Positions 42,904-52,016 of a stretch of 64,000 nt of DNA are shown here, one piece after another. The number at the start of each line of letters is the position of its first letter. The stretch's first letter is position 1. The translations under genes and the position numbers were made by a program. Origin of the DNA: Actinocrispum wychmicini (GTDB lineage: Bacteria > Actinomycetota > Actinomycetes > Mycobacteriales > Pseudonocardiaceae); assembly GCF_004345645.1 (NCBI RefSeq), contig NZ_SLWS01000014.1:211718-275717 (forward strand), given 5' to 3'. The notes below the pieces were generated by a model. That model did no database searches. It was not told the DNA's origin and saw only the letters and a list, made by a program, of their open reading frames with translations.

Positions 42904-43380
42904 ATGCGCCGGGAACCTGAGCACCACATCCGGGTGGCCGAACCGGCGGACGCGGGCGAGATCCTGACTGTGCAGCGTGCCGCGTACGTCTCCGAGGCCC
43001 AGCTGTACGGCAACCCGGGTTTTTCCGCGCTGACTGAGTCGTTGGACGAGGTCCGCGCGGCGGTCGAGTCCGGCAGCGTCCTGGTGGCGACGATGGGCGC
43101 TCGCATTGTCGGCGCCGTGCGCGGGATCCGGGACGGCCAGGACTGCGAGGTCGCGCGCCTGGTGGTGGCTCCGGACATGCAACGACGAGGCATCGCCTTC
43201 GACCTCATCGCAGCCGTGGAGCGTGCCCATGCGGCGCACGTGCGCCGATTCCGGATGCACACCGGGGAACGCAGCGAAGCCAATCTGCGCCTGTACCAGC
43301 GGGCCGGGTACGTCCCCTACCGCACGCACGCGGTCAGCCCGACCCTGTCGTTGGTGTATCTGGAGAAGCCGACGGCATAG
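42904..43380 (+). CDS. GNAT-family N-acetyltransferase
   Basis: This 158-residue protein has the GNAT acetyl-CoA site VVAPDMQRRGIAFDLIAAVE and the substrate-side NLRLYQRAGY segment. It is a single-domain enzyme of unknown substrate. It is placed four bases after nusB on the same strand, probably co-transcribed. The hairpin at 43392-43419 marks the likely end of this unit. Confidence 0.9.
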   Translation: MRREPEHHIRVAEPADAGEILTVQRAAYVSEAQLYGNPGFSALTESLDEVRAAVESGSVLVATMGARIVGAVRGIRDGQDCEVARLVVAPDMQRRGIAFDLIAAVERAHAAHVRRFRMHTGERSEANLRLYQRAGYVPYRTHAVSPTLSLVYLEKPTA

Positions 43381-43391
43381 CTCACGCCCCG

Positions 43392-43419
43392 CTCGTGACG
43401 GCATTTGTGCCGGCACGAG
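43392..43419. terminator. Hairpin between GNAT gene and bldD
   Basis: CTCGTG pairs with CACGAG, then after an A-G mismatch CGGCA pairs with TGCCG around a TTTG loop. It lies just after the GNAT stop and before the convergent bldD end. Confidence 0.65.
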
Positions 43420-43519
43420 TCCGTGCGATGAAGCCAGACCGACCGGCTGCGCGCCACCTCGTGAGCGGACCCCCAGACGCGCAGCCGGGTCGTGTCGAAC
43501 TACGTCCCCCTCTCGGCCG

Positions 43520-44008
43520 TCAGTCCTCTTTCGACGGCCGGGCTTCCGGCGGGAGCACGCCCCAGTCGATGAGCTGTTCGGTCAGCTCGCCGGGGGTCAT
43601 GTCGTAGATGATGGCGAGCGACCTCAGGTCCTCGGTCCGGATGGACAGCACCTTGCCGTTGTAGTCGCCTCGCTGACTCTGGATGGTGGCCGCGTACCTG
43701 GCCAGCGGGCCGACCTTCTCGGCCGGCAGCTGTTGCAGCCTCTCCAGGTTGATCACGATTTTCGTGGCCGGTTCCGCACCGGAGGGCACCCTTCCCTCAG
43801 GCAGCAGCTCGACCACTGGAACGCCGTAGAAGTCGGCCAGTTCGGCCAGCTTCTGGACGGTTACCGCTCGGTCGCCGCGCTCGTAGGAGCCGACGACGAC
43901 TGCCTTCCAGCGTCCGCCGGACTTCTGCTCGACGCCGTGCAAAGACAGGCCCTGCTGCTGGCGGATGCCACGGAGCTTGGCCCCTAGCGCCTTGGCGTAA
44001 TCGCCCAT
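43520..44008 (-). CDS. bldD: BldD-family c-di-GMP-responsive regulator
   Basis: This 162-residue protein has an XRE-type DNA-binding domain (residues 6-70, KLRGIRQQQGLSLHGVEQ and RAVTVQKLAELADFYGVPV). Its C-terminal domain carries RGD (113-115), eight residues and R-x-x-D (124-127), the c-di-GMP-binding signature of Streptomyces BldD. BldD represses sporulation genes during vegetative growth. A BldD-box-like sequence sits about 70 bp upstream, consistent with autorepression. It is divergent from pyrR. Confidence 0.95.
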   Translation of the reverse strand: MGDYAKALGAKLRGIRQQQGLSLHGVEQKSGGRWKAVVVGSYERGDRAVTVQKLAELADFYGVPVVELLPEGRVPSGAEPATKIVINLERLQQLPAEKVGPLARYAATIQSQRGDYNGKVLSIRTEDLRSLAIIYDMTPGELTEQLIDWGVLPPEARPSKED

Positions 44009-44076
44009 GTTGGCGGTTCTCCATTTCGTTCACCCCGGCGGCCGGGAAGGAGTGCCGGCGGGTCCCTGCTTAGATC

Positions 44077-44091
44077 GATACGCAGAGTAAT
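44077..44091. promoter_or_regulatory. BldD-box-like palindrome
   Basis: GATACGCAGAGTAAT matches eight of nine defined bases of the BldD consensus NTNACNCWGNGTNAN, the one miss being position 2. It lies about 70 bp upstream of bldD in the bldD/pyrR intergenic region, where autorepression would be expected. Confidence 0.5.
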
Positions 44092-44225
44092 GGTTACTTG
44101 TTGTGGTCGGCAGGTCAAGCACCTCTCACTGATGCCGTAGCCCGATCGTCGAAAACACCACCCGGAAGGTCTACCGACTTCTCCTGGTACCGTCCCTGAT
44201 GACCCTGGTAGCAAGGGTCCTCGAC

Positions 44226-44263
44226 ATCCTTTAACGACCCGTCCGGCGAGGCGGGGAAGGAGG
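44226..44263 (+). ncRNA. PyrR-binding leader hairpin
   Basis: CCTT (44228-44231) pairs with AAGG (44257-44260); above an internal loop, CCCG (44238-44241) pairs with CGGG (44252-44255), leaving a TCCGGCGAGG loop. The loop is close to the GUCCNGNGAGGC PyrR recognition sequence of Bacillus and mycobacteria. AAGGAGG, the pyrR ribosome binding site, forms part of the lower stem, so PyrR binding would block translation. Confidence 0.75.
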
Positions 44264-44272
44264 TCCCTGACC

Positions 44273-44845
44273 GTGCCGCGAACCCGTGGCGCGGCGGACC
44301 CTGGCGGGCGGCGTGAGCTGCTTTCGGCCGGGGACGTCGCGCGCACCGTCGCTCGAATGGCCCATCAGGTCATCGAAAAAACGACTCTCGGTGCTGCCGA
44401 CGCTGCTCCGGTCGTGCTTGTCGGTATTCCGACGAGGGGCGCACCGCTGGCCGAGCGTCTGGCAGCACGCATTGCGGAATTCAGCGGAGTGACTGTCCCG
44501 GTCGGCGTCCTTGACGTCACGCTTTACCGCGACGACCTGCGGAGACGTCCCAACCGCCCGCTGGAGCCGACCGCGTTGCCCGGCGGGGGCATCGAGGACA
44601 AGCTCGTGATCCTGGTGGACGACGTCCTCTACTCGGGGAGAACAGTCCGTGCCGCTCTGGATGCGCTGCGTGACCATGGGCGGCCGCGAGCGGTCCAACT
44701 CGCCGTCCTGGTCGACCGCGGGCACCGGGAACTGCCGATCCGCGCGGACTACGTCGGCAAGAACGTCCCGACCAATCGGGCCGAGGAGATCGTGGTGTCG
44801 CTGGCCGAGCTCGACGGCCGGGACGCGGTGGAGCTGGTCGGATGA
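44273..44845 (+). CDS. pyrR: PyrR regulator / uracil phosphoribosyltransferase
   Basis: This 190-residue protein senses UMP and binds pyr leader RNA, with weak UPRTase activity in some species. The PRPP-binding loop VILVDDVLYSGRT and VLVGIPTRG are present. The GTG at 44273 follows AAGGAGG in the leader hairpin, the layout expected for translational repression as described for mycobacteria. It heads the pyrimidine operon. Confidence 0.96.
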   Translation: MPRTRGAADPGGRRELLSAGDVARTVARMAHQVIEKTTLGAADAAPVVLVGIPTRGAPLAERLAARIAEFSGVTVPVGVLDVTLYRDDLRRRPNRPLEPTALPGGGIEDKLVILVDDVLYSGRTVRAALDALRDHGRPRAVQLAVLVDRGHRELPIRADYVGKNVPTNRAEEIVVSLAELDGRDAVELVG

Positions 44846-45801
44846 GACACCTACTGAGCTGCGAGAACCTTGGCGCGGACGCCGCGACTGCGATCCTGGA
44901 CACAGCCGGCGCGCTGAAGCAGGCGCTGCTGGGCCGGGAGGTCCGCAAGCTGCCGACGCTGCGCGGGCGGACCGTCATCACGATGTTCTACGAGAACTCC
45001 ACGCGCACCCGCGTCTCGTTCGAGATCGCCGGCAAGTGGATGAGCGCGGACGTGGTCAATGTCTCGTCCGGCGGCTCGTCGGTCAGCAAGGGCGAGTCCC
45101 TGCGGGACACGGCCTTGACGCTGGCCGCGGCCGGCGCGGACTGCGTCATCGTGCGGCACCCCGCGTCGGGCGCGGCGCACCGTCTGGCGGAGTGGCTCGC
45201 GGGCACACACACGTCGGTGGTGAACGCGGGCGACGGCACGCACGAGCACCCGACGCAGGCCCTGCTCGACGCGGCGACGCTGAGGGAACGCCTCGGCGGG
45301 CTCAACGGTCGCCGAGTCGCGATCGTCGGAGACGTGCTGCACAGCCGAGTGGCGCGCTCCAATGTGCACCTGCTCACAACGCTCGGCGCGGAGGTCGTAC
45401 TCGTCGCACCGCCGACGCTGCTGCCGTCAGGCGTGGAGCGCTGGCCGGTGAACGTGTCGCACGAGCTCGACGCGGAGCTGTCCGCTGTGGACGCCGTCAT
45501 GATGCTCAGGGTTCAGGCGGAGCGGATTGCGGGGCCTGCCGGCCCTGGAGGCAGTAACGGCGGTTTCTTTCCCTCTGCGCGGGAGTACTCCATCGCCTAC
45601 GGTCTGTCCGAGGCGCGCCTGCGCCTGCTCCCCGAACACGCGGTCGTGCTGCACCCCGGGCCGATGCTGCGCGGCATGGAGATCGCGTCCGCGGTGGCTG
45701 ACTCGCCGCGCGCCGCGATCACCGACCAGGTCCGCAACGGGGTGCACGTCCGCATGGCCGTGCTGTACCACCTGCTCGCCGGAGAGGAAGAAGTCGCATG
45801 A
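44842..45801 (+). CDS. pyrB: Aspartate carbamoyltransferase catalytic chain
   Basis: This 319-residue enzyme makes carbamoyl-aspartate. It has MFYENSTRTRVSFE (carbamoyl phosphate loop), GDGTHEHPTQALLD, and the later LHPGPMLRGMEI block. No pyrI regulatory chain gene follows. The ATG overlaps the pyrR stop by four bases and the end overlaps pyrC likewise. It catalyses the committed step and is controlled through the PyrR leader. Confidence 0.97.
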   Translation: MRHLLSCENLGADAATAILDTAGALKQALLGREVRKLPTLRGRTVITMFYENSTRTRVSFEIAGKWMSADVVNVSSGGSSVSKGESLRDTALTLAAAGADCVIVRHPASGAAHRLAEWLAGTHTSVVNAGDGTHEHPTQALLDAATLRERLGGLNGRRVAIVGDVLHSRVARSNVHLLTTLGAEVVLVAPPTLLPSGVERWPVNVSHELDAELSAVDAVMMLRVQAERIAGPAGPGGSNGGFFPSAREYSIAYGLSEARLRLLPEHAVVLHPGPMLRGMEIASAVADSPRAAITDQVRNGVHVRMAVLYHLLAGEEEVA

Positions 45802-47093
45802 CGCTGATCCGAGGCGCCGTGCCCTACGGCGAAGGTGACCCGGTCGACATCGTCGTCGAGGACGGCCAGATCGCCGAAATCGCAACCGCGACGGGCAACG
45901 TCCGCGACCGGGCCGGGGACGTGATCGACGCGCACGGCCTGATCGCCCTGCCCGGCCTCGTGGACCTGCACACGCACCTGCGGGAACCGGGCCGCGAGGA
46001 CACCGAGACCATCGAGACGGGCTCGGCCGCCGCCGCTCTCGGCGGCTACACGGCCGTTTTCGCCATGGCCAACACTGATCCCGTCGCGGACAACCCGGTC
46101 GTGGTCGAGCACGTGTGGCGGCGCGGCCGTGAGGTCGGCCTGGTGGACGTGCACCCGATCGGCGCGGTCACGGTCGGCCTGAAAGGGGAGCGGCTCGCCG
46201 AGCTCGGCGCGATGGCCCGCAGCGCGGCCAACGTCCGGATCTTCTCCGACGACGGCATGTGCGTCGCCGACCCGCTGATCATGCGCCGCGCCCTGGAGTA
46301 CAGCCGTGGCCTGGACGTCCTGATCGCGCAGCACGCCGAGGATCCCCGGCTGACGGTCGGCGCGCAGGCCCACGAGGGCGAGGCCGCGGCCCGGCTCGGC
46401 CTGGCGGGATGGCCGGCGGCGGCCGAGGAGTCCATTGTGGCCCGGGACTGCCTGCTGGCCGGGCATTTCGGCGCGCAACTGCACGTCTGCCACGTCTCGA
46501 CCGCCGGCACAGCCGACGTCCTGCGGTGGGCCAAGGCGCGCGGCACGCAGGTGTCGGCGGAAGTCACACCGCACCACCTGTTGCTGGACGACGACCGGCT
46601 GGCCACGTACGACCCGGTCAACAAGGTGAACCCGCCGCTGCGGACCTCGTCGGACACGAAGGCGTTGCGCGCGGCCCTCGCCGAAGGGGTCATCGACTGT
46701 GTGGCGACCGACCACGCGCCGCACGCCCCGCAGGACAAGGACTGCGAGTGGTCCGCGGCCCGACCCGGCATGCTCGGCCTGCAGACCGCGTTGTCCATCG
46801 TGATCCAGACCATGGTCCGGCCGGGGCTGCTCGACTGGCGTGGCGTCGCGCGCGTGATGAGCGAGCGGCCGGCGGAGATCGCCGGCCTGCCCGACCAGGG
46901 CCGGCCGATCGCGGCGGGCGAGCCGGCGAACCTGGTGCTCGTCGACCCGGCCAGGACGTGGGTGGTGAACGGCGCCGAGCTGGCCAGCCTGGCCGGGAAC
47001 ACGCCGTACGAGGGCATGGAGCTGCCTGGGGTCGTGCACACGACGCTGTTGCGTGGCCGGGTCACCGCGCAGGACGGGAGGACACGGCCATGA
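45798..47093 (+). CDS. pyrC: Dihydroorotase
   Basis: This 431-residue amidohydrolase closes carbamoyl-aspartate to dihydroorotate. Metal ligands are in DLHTHLREPG, TPHHLLL, HVSTAGTAD and ATDHAPH. It is of the class I (Bacillus-like) type, longer than E. coli PyrC. Overlaps of four bases with pyrB and with the next membrane-protein gene indicate coupled translation. Confidence 0.97.
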   Translation: MTLIRGAVPYGEGDPVDIVVEDGQIAEIATATGNVRDRAGDVIDAHGLIALPGLVDLHTHLREPGREDTETIETGSAAAALGGYTAVFAMANTDPVADNPVVVEHVWRRGREVGLVDVHPIGAVTVGLKGERLAELGAMARSAANVRIFSDDGMCVADPLIMRRALEYSRGLDVLIAQHAEDPRLTVGAQAHEGEAAARLGLAGWPAAAEESIVARDCLLAGHFGAQLHVCHVSTAGTADVLRWAKARGTQVSAEVTPHHLLLDDDRLATYDPVNKVNPPLRTSSDTKALRAALAEGVIDCVATDHAPHAPQDKDCEWSAARPGMLGLQTALSIVIQTMVRPGLLDWRGVARVMSERPAEIAGLPDQGRPIAAGEPANLVLVDPARTWVVNGAELASLAGNTPYEGMELPGVVHTTLLRGRVTAQDGRTRP

Positions 47094-47584
47094 GGGCCCT
47101 GTTGACCGTCGCGATCGTGGTCGTGTTCCTGCTGTGCGTCCTGGCGATGTGGTGGGGCTACCGCAACCGGGCCCGCCGGCAGGACGCGGTGCTGCCGGAG
47201 TTCCCGCAGCCACCGAAGACACCAGCACCGGACGTGCTCGAACCGGCGACCGGTGTCTACGTCAGCACGACCACGGCGGCCAGCTGGCAGGACCGGATCG
47301 CCATCGGCGACATCGGGTTCCGGGCGGCCGCGACCATGCACCTGACCGGCGACGGCGTCCTGTTCGACCGGGAAGGCGCCGACCACGTGTGGATCCCGGC
47401 GGGGTCCGTGGTGGGCGCGCGGACCGACCGGGCGATCGCGGGGAAGGTGATGGGCAAGGACGGCCTGCTCGTGGTCCGCTGGCGGCTCGGCGAGCACGAG
47501 TTGGACACCGGTTTCCGAGGAGACGACAAGGACGTGTACGCGGACTGGGTGGACGCGCTGCAGCGGATGGGAGGAAAGGCGTGA
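47090..47584 (+). CDS. Membrane-anchored PH-like protein of the pyr operon
   Basis: This 164-residue protein has one N-terminal transmembrane helix (LLTVAIVVVFLLCVLAMWWG) and a cytoplasmic or external beta-rich domain with WIPAGSVVGARTDRA and DTGFRGDDKDVYADWVDAL that resembles PH-like domains. Rv1382, of unknown function, holds the same position between pyrC and carA. Overlaps with both neighbours show it is part of the operon. Confidence 0.85.
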   Translation: MRALLTVAIVVVFLLCVLAMWWGYRNRARRQDAVLPEFPQPPKTPAPDVLEPATGVYVSTTTAASWQDRIAIGDIGFRAAATMHLTGDGVLFDREGADHVWIPAGSVVGARTDRAIAGKVMGKDGLLVVRWRLGEHELDTGFRGDDKDVYADWVDALQRMGGKA

Positions 47585-48696
47585 CTACACCAGCTGCGCT
47601 TGTGCTTGAGGACGGCAGGGTTTTCCGCGGTGAGGCCTTTGGCGCGGTCGGCGTGAGCCTCGGCGAGGTTGTGTTCTGTACGGCGATGACGGGGTACCAG
47701 GAGACGTTGACGGATCCGTCGTATCACGGGCAGATCGTGGTGGCCACGGCGCCGCAGATCGGCAATACCGGGTGGAACGACGAGGATGACGAGTCGGCGA
47801 AGATCCACGTCGCCGGGTATGTGGTGCGCGATCCCGCGAGGGTGCCGTCGAACTGGCGGTCGCGGCGGTCGCTGGACGCGGAACTGGTGAGCCAGGGGAT
47901 CGTGGGGATCTCGGGGGTGGATACCCGTTCGATCACTCGGCATATCCGCGAGCAGGGCGCGATGCGTGCCGGGGTGTTCTCCGGTAACGCGCTGACCGAG
48001 GCCGACGGCATGGTCGCGCAGGTGCAGGCGAGCCCGCAGATGAAGGGCGCGGACCTGTCCGGCGCGGTGTCCACGAAGGAAACCTACGTGGTCCCGGCGG
48101 ACGGGGAACGCCGGTTTCGGGTGGCCGCGCTTGACCTGGGGATCAAGTTCAACACGCCGCGGATGATGGCTCAGCGGGGGATCGAGACGCACGTCCTGCC
48201 GGTGGGGTCCACTATGGAGGATTTGCTGGCGGTCGAGCCGGACGGGGTGTTCCTGGCCAACGGGCCGGGTGACCCGGCCACCCAGGCGCACGCGATCAGC
48301 CTGACCGAGCAGGTGCTTCAGCGGCGGATCCCGCTGTTCGGGATCTGCTTCGGCAACCAGATCCTCGGCCGGGCCCTCGGCCTGGGCACCTACAAGATGA
48401 CCTACGGGCATCGGGGGATCAACGTGCCGGTGATCGAGGCGGCGACCGGGCGGGTGGCGATCACCGCGCAGAACCACGGCTTCGCCCTGGAAGGCGAACC
48501 CGGACAACGGTTCGCCACCCCGTACGGCCCGGCTGAGGTGAGCCACTACTGCCCGAACGACGGCACGGTCGAGGGCGTGCGCTGCCTCGATGTGCCCGCG
48601 TTCTCCGTGCAGTACCACCCGGAGGCCGCGGCCGGCCCACACGATGCCGAGCCTCTTTTCGACCAGTTCGTGGACTACCTGAGCGGTGAGCACTGA
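47581..48696 (+). CDS. carA: Carbamoyl-phosphate synthase small chain
   Basis: This 371-residue glutaminase subunit frees ammonia for CarB. The nucleophile Cys256 is in FGICFGNQ, the catalytic His is in QYHPEAAAGPHD, and LANGPGDP is present. The GTG at 47581 overlaps the previous stop by four bases; the frame upstream is a shadow of the membrane-protein gene. Its TGA shares one base with the carB ATG. Confidence 0.98.
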   Translation: MTTPAALVLEDGRVFRGEAFGAVGVSLGEVVFCTAMTGYQETLTDPSYHGQIVVATAPQIGNTGWNDEDDESAKIHVAGYVVRDPARVPSNWRSRRSLDAELVSQGIVGISGVDTRSITRHIREQGAMRAGVFSGNALTEADGMVAQVQASPQMKGADLSGAVSTKETYVVPADGERRFRVAALDLGIKFNTPRMMAQRGIETHVLPVGSTMEDLLAVEPDGVFLANGPGDPATQAHAISLTEQVLQRRIPLFGICFGNQILGRALGLGTYKMTYGHRGINVPVIEAATGRVAITAQNHGFALEGEPGQRFATPYGPAEVSHYCPNDGTVEGVRCLDVPAFSVQYHPEAAAGPHDAEPLFDQFVDYLSGEH

Positions 48697-51600
48697 TGGG
48701 CAAACGGACTGACATCCAGCACGTGTTGGTGATCGGGTCGGGGCCGATCGTGATCGGGCAGGCGTGCGAGTTCGACTACTCCGGCACCCAGGCCTGCCGC
48801 GTGTTGCGCGCGGAGGGCCTGCGCGTGTCGCTGGTGAACTCCAACCCGGCGACGATCATGACCGATCCGGAGTTCGCCGACGCGACCTATATCGAGCCGA
48901 TCACGCCGGATTTCGTGGAGAAGGTGATCGCGGCCGAGCGGCCGGACGCGATCCTGGCCACCCTGGGCGGCCAAACCGCCCTCAACTGCGCCGTCGCCCT
49001 GCATGACCGCGGGGTGCTGGCGAAGTACGACGTGGAGTTGATCGGCGCGGACATCGACGCCATCCAACGCGGTGAGGACCGGCAGAAGTTCAAGGACATC
49101 GTTGCCCAGATCGGCGCCGAGACCCCGCGCTCCCGGGTCTGCCACTCGATGGACGAGGTCCGCGACACGGTGACCGACCTTGGTCTGCCGGTGGTGATCC
49201 GGCCGTCGTTCACCATGGGCGGGTTGGGCTCCGGCATGGCCCACACCCCCGAAGAACTGGAGCGGCTCGCGTCGGTCGGGTTGGCCGAGTCGCCGGTGAC
49301 CGAGGTGTTGATCGAGGAGAGCGTGCTCGGCTGGAAAGAGTACGAACTCGAACTCATGCGCGACCGGCGCGACAACGTCGTGGTGGTCTGCTCGATCGAG
49401 AACATCGACCCGATGGGCGTGCACACCGGCGACTCCGTCACCGTCGCCCCGGCGATGACCCTGACCGACCGCGAGTACCAGCACATGCGCGACGTCGGGA
49501 TCGACGTCCTGCGGGCGGTCGGCGTGGACACCGGCGGCTGCAACATCCAGTTCGCGATCAACCCGGCCGACGGGCGGATGGTCGTGATCGAGATGAACCC
49601 CCGGGTGTCCCGCTCCAGCGCCCTGGCCTCCAAGGCGACCGGGTTCCCGATCGCGAAGATCGCCGCCAAGCTGGCCATCGGCTACACCCTGGATGAGATT
49701 CAGAACGACATCACCGGCGAGACCCCGGCGAGCTTCGAGCCGACGCTGGACTATGTGGTGGTCAAGGTGCCGCGGTTCGCGTTCGAGAAGTTCCCCGGCG
49801 CCGACAAAACCCTCACCACCACCATGAAATCCGTCGGTGAGGCGATGTCACTCGGCCGGAACTTCACCGAAGCCCTCGGCAAAGCACTGCGGTCGATGGA
49901 AACCAAGGCCGCCGGGTTCTGGACCACCCCCGACCCCGACACCACCCTCCAATCCACACTGGAACAACTCGCCGCCGGGCATGACGGCCGCCTCTACACG
50001 GTGGAACGCGCCCTGCGGCTCGGTGCCACGGTCGAGCAGGTGCACCAGGCGTCGAAGATCGACCCGTGGTTCATCGACCAGATCCTCTCCCTGGTCGAAC
50101 TCCGCACCGAGATCATGGACGCGGCCGTTCTGGACGAAACCCTGTTGCGCCGGGCGAAACGGGCGGGGTTGTCTGACCGGCAGATCGCCGCGCTGCGACC
50201 GGAACTGGCCGGTGAGGACGGGGTCCGCACGCTGCGGCACCGGCTCGGTGTGCGGCCGGTGTTCAAGACCGTGGACACCTGCGCGGCCGAGTTCGCCGCC
50301 CGCACCCCCTATCACTACTCCGCCTACGAATCCGACCCCGCCGCCGAATCCGAGGTCGCCCCCCAACCTGACCGACCCAAAGTGTTGATCTTGGGGTCCG
50401 GGCCGAACCGGATCGGGCAGGGCATTGAGTTCGACTACTCCTGCGTACACGCCGCGATGGCGTTGCGCGAGGCCGGGTTCGAGACCGTCATGGTCAACTG
50501 CAACCCGGAGACCGTCTCCACCGACTACGACACCTCGGATCGCCTCTACTTCGAGCCGCTCACCTTCGAAGACGTCCTGGAAGTGGTGCATGCGGAGCGG
50601 CAGTCCGGCACCGTCGCCGGAGTGATCGTGCAGCTCGGCGGGCAAACCCCGCTCGGCCTGGCCCGGCGGCTGGCCGACGCTGGCGTGCCCATCGTGGGCA
50701 CCCCGCCCGAGGCGATCCACCTGGCCGAGGACCGCGGCGCGTTCGGCGAGGTCCTGCAGGCCGCCGGGCTGCCCGCACCCCGCTACGGCACCGCCACCTC
50801 CTACCCCGCCGCGAAACGCATCGCCGACGAGATCGGCTACCCCGTCCTGGTCCGACCGTCCTACGTCCTCGGCGGGCGCGGCATGGAAATCGTGTACGAC
50901 GACGCCACCCTGGCCGACTACATCACCCGCGCCACCGAGGTGTCGCCCGAGCATCCGGTCCTGGTCGACCGGTTCCTCGACGACGCCATCGAAATCGACG
51001 TCGACGCGTTGTGCGACGGCGACGAGGTCTACATCGGCGGCGTCATGGAACACATCGAGGAAGCCGGCATCCACTCCGGCGACTCCTCCTGTGCTCTGCC
51101 TCCCATCACCTTGGGCCGCACCGACCTGGACAACGTCCGCCGCTCCACCGAGGCCATCGCCCACGGCGTCGGGGTGCGCGGCCTGCTCAACGTCCAATAC
51201 GCCCTGAAAGACGACCAAATCTACGTCCTGGAGGCCAACCCCCGCGCCTCCCGCACGGTGCCGTTCGTGTCAAAGGCGACCGCGGTGCCGCTGGCCAAGG
51301 CCGCCGCGCGGATCATGCTCGGCGCCACCATCAAGCAACTGCGAGACGAGGGCATGCTGCTCGCCACCGGCGACGGCGGCGAACTACCCTCCGACGCCGC
51401 CGTCGCCGTCAAAGAAGCCGTCCTCCCCTTCCACCGTTTCCGCACCCCCGACGGCAAAGGCGTCGACTCCCTGCTCGGCCCGGAAATGAAGTCCACCGGC
51501 GAAGTCATGGGCATCGACACCTCCTTCGGCAAGGCCTTCGCCAAGTCGCAGACCGCGTCCTACGGCTCATTGCCCACGTCAGGACGGATTTTCGTGTCCG

Positions 51601-52016
51601 TGGCGAACCGCGACAAGCGGGCGATGATCTTCCCGGTGAAACGGCTCGCCGACCTCGGGTTCGAGGTCGTGGCCACCACCGGAACCGCGGAAGTGCTGCG
51701 ACGCAACGGAATCCCTTGCACCGAGGTGCCCAAGCACTTCGAGACCGATGGCGGGCGCAACGCCGTCGACGTGATCCTCGCCGGCGAGGTGAAGATGGTG
51801 ATCAACACGCCGTACGGCAACAGTGGACCCCGTGTGGACGGTTACGAGATCCGTACCGCCGCGGTCGCGCGCGACATCCCTTGTGTGACCACGATTCAGG
51901 GCGCCGCAGCGGCCGTACAGGGCATCGAGGCCCTGATCCGGGGGGATATCCATGTCCGGCCGTTGCAGGCCTTGCAAGAGGCGCTGAGGGCGAAGCTGAC
52001 AAGGGGAACGCCATGA
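48696..52016 (+). CDS. carB: Carbamoyl-phosphate synthase large chain
   Basis: This 1106-residue enzyme makes carbamoyl phosphate for pyrimidines and arginine. Both ATP-grasp halves are visible: VIGSGPIVIGQACEFDYSG at the start and its second copy LGSGPNRIGQGIEFDYSC near residue 565. The carboxyphosphate and carbamate domains and the C-terminal MGS-like regulatory domain (VSVANRDKRAMIFPVK) are complete. It is followed by pyrF with a four-base overlap. Confidence 0.98.
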   Translation: MGKRTDIQHVLVIGSGPIVIGQACEFDYSGTQACRVLRAEGLRVSLVNSNPATIMTDPEFADATYIEPITPDFVEKVIAAERPDAILATLGGQTALNCAVALHDRGVLAKYDVELIGADIDAIQRGEDRQKFKDIVAQIGAETPRSRVCHSMDEVRDTVTDLGLPVVIRPSFTMGGLGSGMAHTPEELERLASVGLAESPVTEVLIEESVLGWKEYELELMRDRRDNVVVVCSIENIDPMGVHTGDSVTVAPAMTLTDREYQHMRDVGIDVLRAVGVDTGGCNIQFAINPADGRMVVIEMNPRVSRSSALASKATGFPIAKIAAKLAIGYTLDEIQNDITGETPASFEPTLDYVVVKVPRFAFEKFPGADKTLTTTMKSVGEAMSLGRNFTEALGKALRSMETKAAGFWTTPDPDTTLQSTLEQLAAGHDGRLYTVERALRLGATVEQVHQASKIDPWFIDQILSLVELRTEIMDAAVLDETLLRRAKRAGLSDRQIAALRPELAGEDGVRTLRHRLGVRPVFKTVDTCAAEFAARTPYHYSAYESDPAAESEVAPQPDRPKVLILGSGPNRIGQGIEFDYSCVHAAMALREAGFETVMVNCNPETVSTDYDTSDRLYFEPLTFEDVLEVVHAERQSGTVAGVIVQLGGQTPLGLARRLADAGVPIVGTPPEAIHLAEDRGAFGEVLQAAGLPAPRYGTATSYPAAKRIADEIGYPVLVRPSYVLGGRGMEIVYDDATLADYITRATEVSPEHPVLVDRFLDDAIEIDVDALCDGDEVYIGGVMEHIEEAGIHSGDSSCALPPITLGRTDLDNVRRSTEAIAHGVGVRGLLNVQYALKDDQIYVLEANPRASRTVPFVSKATAVPLAKAAARIMLGATIKQLRDEGMLLATGDGGELPSDAAVAVKEAVLPFHRFRTPDGKGVDSLLGPEMKSTGEVMGIDTSFGKAFAKSQTASYGSLPTSGRIFVSVANRDKRAMIFPVKRLADLGFEVVATTGTAEVLRRNGIPCTEVPKHFETDGGRNAVDVILAGEVKMVINTPYGNSGPRVDGYEIRTAAVARDIPCVTTIQGAAAAVQGIEALIRGDIHVRPLQALQEALRAKLTRGTP

